Source: Truepera sp. (lineage in GTDB: Bacteria; Deinococcota; Deinococci; Deinococcales; Trueperaceae). From it: a stretch of DNA of 19,826 nucleotides. The DNA lies in the NCBI GenBank assembly GCA_018333775.1, contig JAGXSO010000093.1, positions 1 to 19,826 of the forward strand, in the 5' to 3' direction. The position numbers and the translations under genes were made by a program. How positions within the stretch are numbered: the stretch's first letter is position 1; every line of letters begins with the position of its first letter. The notes under the pieces were generated by a model. It was not told the origin of the DNA and ran no database searches. It worked only from the letters and a program-made list of their open reading frames with translations. Shown one piece after another: positions 14,751 through 19,826 of this stretch.

Positions 14751-15886
14751 TGAGTTCCCGTGCGGCCCACGGTACGAGTTGCTTCATGCAAAAGATTCCT
14801 AGCAGCATTCAGATCCCGGCATTCACGGTGTCCGCACTCACAGCGGTATTCCCGCAAGGCTTCGCCCGACCATTCCGACAGGGGCATCTCCTTGACCCGC
14901 TGGCACTTGCGGCAGGTGCGGCTGCTGGGATAGAACCGGTCGACAATAACCAGCGTCCCACCATGTGCAGGCACTTTGTATCCTAGCTGACGGCGCAGCT
15001 CACCAAACCCAACGTCGCTGATAGCCCGCGACAGCCGCTCGTTGCGTAGCATTCCTGCTACGTTTAAGTCCTCGATGGCTACAAAGGAACAGCGCCGGGC
15101 CAGCAGGGTGGTGGTCTTGTGGAGCCAGTCCTGGCGGACGTTGGCAACCCGCTCATGAATGCGAGCTACCTGCTGCGCAGCCTTCCGGCGGTTGGCACTA
15201 CCCGGTTGACGGCGATGCAGCCGCCGGTTCGCCCGGCCCAGTGCTTTCAGCCTCTGTTTCAGCGGTGCAGGTGCTTTCATGGTCTTGCCAGTCGATAGTG
15301 CTACCGCAGTCTTCAGGCCGAGATCAACCCCAGCACGCACGTGGCTTTGGTGCGGAGCAGGAATATGCTCGACCTTGACCTGGATGGAGACAAACCAATG
15401 ATCGGCGGTACGCGAAATGGTCGCTCCCATAATCTTGCCGGCGAAGCGCAGCGGTTCGCTCAGCGCTACCGCTCCAAGGTGGGGCAACCGAATAAAACCA
15501 TCCTCGACAGCGAACTGATCATTGGCAAGGTAGAACTTGTCTTTTGACTTGTTCTTCTTTTTGAACTGCGGGAAGCCAACCTTGCGCCCTCGGCGCTTGC
15601 CCTTCTTGCTGGCCCAAAAGCTCGCCAGGGCGGAGCCCAGATCCGCCAGTGCCGCCTCTGGCGCACACTTGGTGACCTCGTACATCCAGGGGAATTCGCT
15701 GGGCTTGAGCGAGTTGAGCTGCCGCTTGAGTTCCCGCCAGTCCGGGGCTTTGCTTTTCGCATCCAGGGCTTGCTTTACCTGCGCCAGACCCCAGTTGTAG
15801 GCGAAGCGGGCTGTGCCAGCAGCTTTGCGGAAGTAGGTCTCTTGCTCAGTTGTGGGGAACAGCCTGATCTTGTGCGCCCTCAGCAC
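14621..15886 (-). CDS. tnpB: TnpB RNA-guided endonuclease of an IS607-like element
   Basis: TnpB is an RNA-guided DNA nuclease related to the ancestor of Cas12. Counting from a GTG at 15895, the RuvC acidic residues are D191 (GVDLGLKT), E275 (AIEDLNVAGM) and D361 (CRDLNAARN), all present. The zinc-binding part has CRKC (328-331) and a compact CEC pair (352-354). The N-terminal HKIRLFPTTEQE and AYNWGL segments are typical. A C-terminal tail (STPKRRRFGASKRDEAG) recalls IS607/IS1341-type TnpB. Two GTG starts are possible: 15895 touches the GGAGG, while 15886 lies 8 bases from it and is preferred, giving 421 residues. It overlaps the end of the recombinase fragment. The frame is intact, so it may be active even though its transposase is not. 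Confidence 0.9.
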   Translation of the reverse strand: MLRAHKIRLFPTTEQETYFRKAAGTARFAYNWGLAQVKQALDAKSKAPDWRELKRQLNSLKPSEFPWMYEVTKCAPEAALADLGSALASFWASKKGKRRGRKVGFPQFKKKNKSKDKFYLANDQFAVEDGFIRLPHLGAVALSEPLRFAGKIMGATISRTADHWFVSIQVKVEHIPAPHQSHVRAGVDLGLKTAVALSTGKTMKAPAPLKQRLKALGRANRRLHRRQPGSANRRKAAQQVARIHERVANVRQDWLHKTTTLLARRCSFVAIEDLNVAGMLRNERLSRAISDVGFGELRRQLGYKVPAHGGTLVIVDRFYPSSRTCRKCQRVKEMPLSEWSGEALREYRCECGHRECRDLNAARNLLHEATRTVGRTGTHACGPFASTPKRRRFGASKRDEAGSPGSDAGHSNNPVNLCSAC

Positions 15887-16142
15887 CGTTCTCACCTCCC
15901 TTCACCAGCCTGGTTATCTTTTGTTTGTACTTGCGCAGGCCGTACAGCCGCGACGAAAAGCAGTGGATGATCGAGAGCAGATCCTGGGTCACCTCCGCCT
16001 CCGGTGACAGTGTTTCGGCATTGATCACCACCAGCTTCGCACCGTGCGCTTCACAGAACGACTCGAACCACTCATAACCGAATCGAACTAGGCGATCTTT
16101 GTAGGCAATCACAATCTCAGCAACTTCATTGCGTTCCACCAT
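15846..16142 (-). pseudogene. tnpA: IS607-family serine recombinase, C-terminal fragment
   Basis: The 98-residue frame matches the second half of IS607-type TnpA: EIVIAYKDRLVRFGYEWFES, then DLLSIIHCFSSRLYGLRKYK near the C-terminus. The MerR-like DNA-binding domain and the N-terminal catalytic segment with the YARVSS-type nucleophile Ser are absent. Upstream, the frame reaches the end of the CRP-family gene within about 12 bases, so the missing half was deleted, not frameshifted. The protein cannot catalyse transposition. It overlaps tnpB by about 40 bases, as in intact elements. Confidence 0.85.
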
Positions 16143-16153
16143 TTGGCTTAAGC

Positions 16154-16852
16154 CTAAATCACCTGCATCACGTAGTGGTCGGTAGCCGCTTCAAGCTCTC
16201 GCCGATGGGCCAGATAGACGCCACGGGTGCCGGAGAGCGCCCCCTCTTGGCGCAACTCGCCCAGGATGCGGGTGATAGTGACGCGCGAGCTGCCGGTGAG
16301 CGAGGCCAGGTCTTCGTGGGTCAGCGCCAAGGGCAGCTTGATCCCTTCCCTTGTGTTACCTGGGGCAGCGCCTTGATCGTCGGCCGGTTGGCCGAAGCGC
16401 TCGCTTAAGCGCAAGAAGGCGCGGGTAACCCGAGCCCCGACGGGCAGTTCGGCATCATCGACCGCTTCGCGGCTACGGCGCAGTTGCCGGGCCAGGCTCC
16501 GCATGATGTATTCGCGCAGGCGGCGGTCGTTCATGGCCTGCTGCGGGTCGAGCGGGGTCAGGCAGGCGTCGTGAACCGCAATGACAGTTTCGGCGTGGGG
16601 GCGGCCTTCGAGTGCAGCAGCTCCCAGGATGTCGCCCGGACCGTACAGGTCAGCGATCCGGTCGCGACCAAGCGAGGTGGGCACCACCGCTTTGAGGACA
16701 CCGTGATTGACGATGTAGAGCGAACTGGCCTCACGGCCTGCCTCGTAAAGAGTGTTGCCGGGCTCGAGCGTGCGCGTCGGATGGGCAAGCGTGCTGGGCA
16801 CAATCTCGGCGGTTGTGCAGTCGGTTCTGGTCAGGTCAGTCACGCTGAGCAT
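16154..16852 (-). CDS. CRP/FNR-family transcriptional regulator
   Basis: The 232-residue protein has a cyclic-nucleotide-binding-type beta-roll (about 25-110; LEPGNTLYEAG and YGPGDILGAAALEG), a dimerisation helix (about 108-132) and a Crp-type winged helix (about 172-215; LPLALTHEDLASLTGSSRVT then RILGEL). The recognition helix follows the SRVTITR pattern common in the family. At the pocket that binds cAMP in E. coli CRP (GEL...RSA), this protein has GAAAL...HAET, so cAMP binding is doubtful; Thermus has cAMP-independent members such as SdrP. The ATG has an AAGGAG ribosome-binding site. Its leader contains two palindromes, which fits autoregulation. The sugar-transport operon 2 kb away is a possible target. 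The C-terminus directly abuts the recombinase fragment. Confidence 0.9.
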   Translation of the reverse strand: MLSVTDLTRTDCTTAEIVPSTLAHPTRTLEPGNTLYEAGREASSLYIVNHGVLKAVVPTSLGRDRIADLYGPGDILGAAALEGRPHAETVIAVHDACLTPLDPQQAMNDRRLREYIMRSLARQLRRSREAVDDAELPVGARVTRAFLRLSERFGQPADDQGAAPGNTREGIKLPLALTHEDLASLTGSSRVTITRILGELRQEGALSGTRGVYLAHRRELEAATDHYVMQVI

Positions 16853-16867
16853 AAACTCTCCTTACTT

Positions 16868-16881
16868 GGGACACAAGTCCC
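16868..16881 (-). promoter_or_regulatory. Leader hairpin of the CRP-family gene
   Basis: GGGAC-N4-GTCCC is a perfect 5-bp inverted repeat lying 16 bases before the start codon, just ahead of the ribosome-binding site. It could form an RNA hairpin or be a second operator. Confidence 0.45.
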
Positions 16882-16882
16882 T

Positions 16883-16900
16883 ACAGACTAAATAGTCTGT
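16883..16900. promoter_or_regulatory. Perfect 18-bp palindromic operator candidate (ACAGACTA-TT-TAGTCTGT)
   Basis: ACAGACTA and TAGTCTGT are separated by two bases, a perfect dyad. It lies about 30-50 bases upstream of the CRP-family start, where its own promoter should be. Minus-strand TGTGACAAAATGACA (16899-16913) overlaps its edge and holds half of a CRP consensus. No -35/-10 pair could be fixed with confidence. Confidence 0.55.
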
Positions 16901-16942
16901 CATTTTGTCACACAATATCGTAATCATAATTACAATGATCCT

Positions 16943-17701
16943 TTACGGGGCGCGGCGCTCTTGTAAGCGCGCTAGCGCGGCTAGCGTGGGGCCGTGTGTC
17001 GGGTCGCTGGAACGGGCCGCCTCATAGTTGGCGGTAGCGGAGGCAAGGTCGCCAAGAGCCTCATGGATCTTGCCTAAGTGATAAAACGCCTCGGCATAGG
17101 CCGGCGAGGGGAGTCCGCCGCCCATGTCGGTAGCGTCAAGAATGTCGAGCGCCTGATCGAAAGCGAGCATGGCCTCTTGAAAGCGCCCCTCTAAGAGTAG
17201 TAGGCGACCCCGGTTCAGGTGCGGCCACGGCTCGCAGCACTGTCCCGGCTCGGTCTGAGCGGCGGCCTCAAAGGCCCGCAGGGCGTCGGCAAAGTCGCCG
17301 CTTTGCCAGGCGATGCGCCCCCAATCCATAGCTATCACATAGGCCTGGCTCTGGGTAAAAGCGCTCTCCAATAGGCGCTTGGCGGCAGCAAAGTCACCCT
17401 CTTGAGCGTGTAACAGGCCATCAAGCCAGAGATAGCGAGGTTGGGGCTCACCGCTTAGCTCGAGCGCTCGCCGGAGCGCTTGAGCCGCCCGCGCGTCACC
17501 GGTTAAGTAGAGGGCATAGGCGAAAAGGAAGTGAGCCTCCGGTAAGTCGGGAAACTCCGCTATCAGCCGCGGCCCCTCAAACTGCGCAGCCAGGGCATAG
17601 AAGCCCTCGTCCAGCAGGCGCTGCATCTCGGCCAGCGGGTCGCTTTGGGCCTGGGAGATGAAGGCGGCCAGAACCAGGGCGGTGACAATCGCATACCGCA
17701 T
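16943..17701 (-). CDS. Exported TPR-repeat protein
   Basis: The 252-residue protein starts with a signal peptide (MRYAIVTALVLAAFISQAQS) and then consists of tetratricopeptide-like helix pairs, about five, from residue 25 to the end. Clear ones are PEAHFLFAYALYLTGDARAA, WGRIAWQSGDFADALRAFEA and AEAFYHLGKIHEALGDLASA. TPR arrays bind other proteins; no catalytic domain is seen. A CC pair occurs in the middle (GQCCEPW). It is 48 bases downstream of csaB on the same strand and may be co-transcribed. Its start lacks a strong ribosome-binding site; TATGCT lies 9 bases before the ATG, so an own promoter is possible. A role at the cell envelope is inferred from the signal and neighbours. Confidence 0.8.
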   Translation of the reverse strand: MRYAIVTALVLAAFISQAQSDPLAEMQRLLDEGFYALAAQFEGPRLIAEFPDLPEAHFLFAYALYLTGDARAAQALRRALELSGEPQPRYLWLDGLLHAQEGDFAAAKRLLESAFTQSQAYVIAMDWGRIAWQSGDFADALRAFEAAAQTEPGQCCEPWPHLNRGRLLLLEGRFQEAMLAFDQALDILDATDMGGGLPSPAYAEAFYHLGKIHEALGDLASATANYEAARSSDPTHGPTLAALARLQERRAP

Positions 17702-17749
17702 CTCGCTATTAGCATAACGGCGGTAGATGAGACAGGCATAGGCAGCGGC

Positions 17750-18733
17750 TTAGGAGCTCAGAGCCTGCTGGAGCCAGGCAGCCCCAAAGGCGGCTCGAGC
17801 CTTGAGCGCATTGAGTTTGCCAATGTCGGGCACCTCTCCAGCCTGCACCTCGGCAGCAAGCCGATCAGGCGCCAGCGGCAGAGTATGGGCCGGTGCGCCC
17901 AGCTCCCCTAAAAAGGCCGCTACCTTGGGGTCGTAGACGATGCCGCTCAGCCCCTTGCCGAGCAGCGCTGCCAGGATCAGGCCGTGCAGCCGGGCCGAGA
18001 CCACATAGCCCGCCTTGGCCATCAGCAGCAAGGCGGCCTGCGGGCTGTCGGCCTGCCACACTTCGATAGGTAGCGCGGCGCGCAACCGCGCTACCTCCGG
18101 CCCGTCAACTCGTTCCTGAAAAGCCATTGTCGCCAGGCTCCGCCCGGCGGCATGGAGTGACCGCGCCAACGCCAGCAGCCCGTCCGTGATGGCGGGGTAG
18201 CCACCGCGGGGGATTAGCAGCACCGGCCCGTCCAAGTCCAGAGTGACTGGCGGGGGAGTTAGCAGCAAAGCGGCGTCGGCCACCAGCTCGGCCGCTATGC
18301 CGAGCGCGGCCAGCAGCTGCCGCGAGCTGTCGTCACGCACGGCCACCGGCAGCCCCTTAAGAGCCTTGGCCACCTTGCGCTCGCCCGCCGGGCTGAGCGG
18401 CCCCACCGACTGCCCATAGACCACCACCCGTTTCCCTAGGCGACGGGCCAGGGTAATCACCGCCAGATAGTAGTCGAGGCTGCGGCGGCTGGTCTTGTCT
18501 TGCAGCAGCCCGCCCCCGCCGGAGATGATGGCGTCGCAGCGCTTTAGCGCCCCCGGCAGCCCCCACAGGCGATGGCTGCCGAGCAGTCCGTGGCTGTGCG
18601 CGGTTAAGGCGGGGTCGCCCGAGAGCACTGAAACCTGATGCCCGGCCGCCTGGAGCACCGGGATCAGTCCGGCTAACAGCGCCTCGTCGCCCAGGTTGCC
18701 GAAGCCATAGTAGCCGCTAATGACGACGTTCAT
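17750..18733 (-). CDS. csaB: Polysaccharide pyruvyltransferase CsaB
   Basis: The 327-residue cytoplasmic enzyme transfers pyruvate from phosphoenolpyruvate to a sugar of the secondary cell-wall polymer, making the ketal that SLH domains of S-layer proteins bind. It begins MNVVISGYYGFGNLGDEALL, the hallmark N-terminus, with SGGGGLLQD (71-79) and VYGQSVGPLS (about 104-113) as expected. The length is typical. The ATG is one base after the stop of the upstream DUF5693-type gene, so the two are co-translated. This pairing recurs in Thermus/Deinococcus relatives and some Firmicutes (from memory) and supports a shared envelope role. Confidence 0.92.
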   Translation of the reverse strand: MNVVISGYYGFGNLGDEALLAGLIPVLQAAGHQVSVLSGDPALTAHSHGLLGSHRLWGLPGALKRCDAIISGGGGLLQDKTSRRSLDYYLAVITLARRLGKRVVVYGQSVGPLSPAGERKVAKALKGLPVAVRDDSSRQLLAALGIAAELVADAALLLTPPPVTLDLDGPVLLIPRGGYPAITDGLLALARSLHAAGRSLATMAFQERVDGPEVARLRAALPIEVWQADSPQAALLLMAKAGYVVSARLHGLILAALLGKGLSGIVYDPKVAAFLGELGAPAHTLPLAPDRLAAEVQAGEVPDIGKLNALKARAAFGAAWLQQALSS

Positions 18734-18734
18734 G

Positions 18735-19826
18735 CTAGGCGGGCTTTAAGGGCTTAGCGCTAGCCAGCCAGCGCCGCCCGGCGGCCAGCAGCCAGCGGGT
18801 TAGCGGCAGGAGCAAGAGCCCGATCACCAGGCCGATTAGCAGCGCAATCACACTGCGCGCCAGCGAGATTAACAGCGGCGTGTGGTAGTGGCTGAAGCTG
18901 TTTAAGATGCTGGCCTGAGCGATCACGCCGCCGGTTAACAGCAGCGCCTTGACCCAGGCGGGAAGAGCCGCACTACCCAGGGCCAACACCGCCAGCGGGT
19001 GGCCGACCAACTCCTTAAAGCGCGGCCTGACGAAGAGCTCGGCCAGCCAGCTGCGCAGGGTTAGCTCGAGCTCGCTCACGCCGATGATTGGGAAGTTCCC
19101 TCGCCGCAACAAGACTAGGGCCAGCGCTGCCAGCACGACCAGCCCTAGCAGCACATCGCCGATGCGGATGGGGTAGCGCCAGAAGGTGGCCACCCAGTCG
19201 ACCGGGCGGCCGTAGCGCAGCGCGTAGTGGAACAAGAACAGCAAGGGCGGCACGATCAGGGTGGCGGCGACCCCGGCAAACGGCCGGGCGGCGATAATAC
19301 TCTGGCCATCGGTGCCGACCGCGGCCAGCAGCACCGCCCCCAGCAGGCTAATCAGCGTAGCTAGGCCAAAACTGGTGAGGCGCTCCGGCAGCAGGGCGTA
19401 ACCGATCACCGGGAAGATCAGCGCGGCGAGCAGCGCCAGCGCATCCCAACTCAGCCCAGCGGCCGCTACCGCCAGCCCGCTCAAGCCTAGCGCTACCACT
19501 GGCCCCCAGGCGCCAAGGTAGAGGGTAGCTAACAGCAGCAGGCCGGCTAGCACGCCGAAGGCGCTGAGCAGGCGCAGCGAGTGGTTCGGCTCATAGACCA
19601 GCGGGCGCACCGGGCCGATGGTGAAGCCCTCGGCCTTGAGCGCCGTGACCAGGCCGCTGATCAGCGCCTCGGTATTCCCGAACATGTCGCCCATGCGCTC
19701 TCGGCTGTAAGGGCGCAGATAGAGCAGTCGGGCGCCGCGCTCATTGGCAGCCAGCACGAATCTGGGCACCGCCTCCTCGGGCCGCATGGTATCGAGCCAC
19801 TCCTGGCTGATGCTAAATACGCGGGT
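18735..19826 (-). CDS. DUF5693-type multi-spanning membrane protein (5' end outside window)
   Basis: The frame is open to the window edge; the ATG at 19787 is internal, since the preceding 13 codons (TRVFSISQEWLDT) continue the protein sensibly. 363 residues are visible. A soluble segment with FVLAANERGARLLYLRPYSR is followed by about eight or nine hydrophobic helices rich in Leu, Ala and Gly. The C-terminus is basic. This matches what is remembered of DUF5693, whose function is unknown and which often lies next to csaB. It may take part in making or exporting the pyruvylated cell-wall polymer, but this is inference from position. The stop lies one base before the csaB start. Confidence 0.8.
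   Translation of the reverse strand, partial: TRVFSISQEWLDTMRPEEAVPRFVLAANERGARLLYLRPYSRERMGDMFGNTEALISGLVTALKAEGFTIGPVRPLVYEPNHSLRLLSAFGVLAGLLLLATLYLGAWGPVVALGLSGLAVAAAGLSWDALALLAALIFPVIGYALLPERLTSFGLATLISLLGAVLLAAVGTDGQSIIAARPFAGVAATLIVPPLLFLFHYALRYGRPVDWVATFWRYPIRIGDVLLGLVVLAALALVLLRRGNFPIIGVSELELTLRSWLAELFVRPRFKELVGHPLAVLALGSAALPAWVKALLLTGGVIAQASILNSFSHYHTPLLISLARSVIALLIGLVIGLLLLPLTRWLLAAGRRWLASAKPLKPA

Larger units (their letters stand above)
14573..16150 (-). mobile_element. IS607-like insertion element, left end deleted
   Basis: The unit contains a partial serine recombinase gene and an overlapping tnpB, the order and overlap (about 40 bases) typical of IS607-family elements. The tnpB-side end interrupts the MNT-type gene close to 14573. 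The recombinase-side end is truncated and abuts the stop codon of the CRP-family gene near 16150. The exact ends cannot be fixed, because IS607-family elements lack terminal inverted repeats. Confidence 0.75.

Overview
The window is about 20 kb of GC-rich bacterial DNA (roughly 60% GC) carrying ordinary metabolic and transport genes mixed with signs of past rearrangement. The best guess for the source is the Deinococcota (a Truepera/Meiothermus/Thermus-like organism). The grounds are the CsaB pyruvyltransferase next to a DUF5693-type membrane protein, a Thermus-like trehalose/maltose-type binding protein, a probably leaderless gene with a TANNNT box just upstream of its ATG, and many small dispersed intergenic repeats. 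No rRNA, tRNA or CRISPR array was seen.

Region 1 (1-6843) is a glycolate/glyoxylate island. On the minus strand aceB (malate synthase) is followed by glcD, glcE and glcF. GlcDEF would oxidise glycolate to glyoxylate, and malate synthase would condense glyoxylate with acetyl-CoA to malate, so the four genes form one assimilation route. A divergent IclR-family regulator (+ strand) sits upstream. The 267-bp intergenic region holds a near-consensus promoter for aceB, a GAAA-N4-TTTC palindrome and a TAGACT box directly before the regulator ATG.

Region 2 (6844-10558) holds a homodimeric-type ABC exporter (-), a small LuxR-type regulator (+), a 63-residue coiled-coil protein (-) and an exported lipoprotein (-). 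Two diverged direct repeats (8768-8933 and 10479-10639) bracket the last three genes. Each contains the 3' end of a sugar ABC permease gene: the right one belongs to the intact permease, the left one is an orphan tail fused upstream of the exporter. This is a scar of a lost or split second transporter locus.

Region 3 (10559-14090) is a carbohydrate ABC importer on the minus strand: binding protein, MalF-type and MalG-type permeases, but no ATPase. It has a clear promoter, a large palindromic operator at the transcription start, and a hairpin between the binding-protein gene and the permeases.

Region 4 (14090-16150) is debris: a gene fragment, a truncated MNT-type nucleotidyltransferase gene and an IS607-like element whose serine recombinase has lost its N-terminal half but whose TnpB keeps all three RuvC acidic residues.

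Region 5 (16154-19826) is on the minus strand: a CRP/FNR-family regulator with palindromes in its leader, an exported TPR protein, csaB (cell-wall polymer pyruvylation) and the DUF5693-type membrane protein, whose 5' end lies beyond the window.
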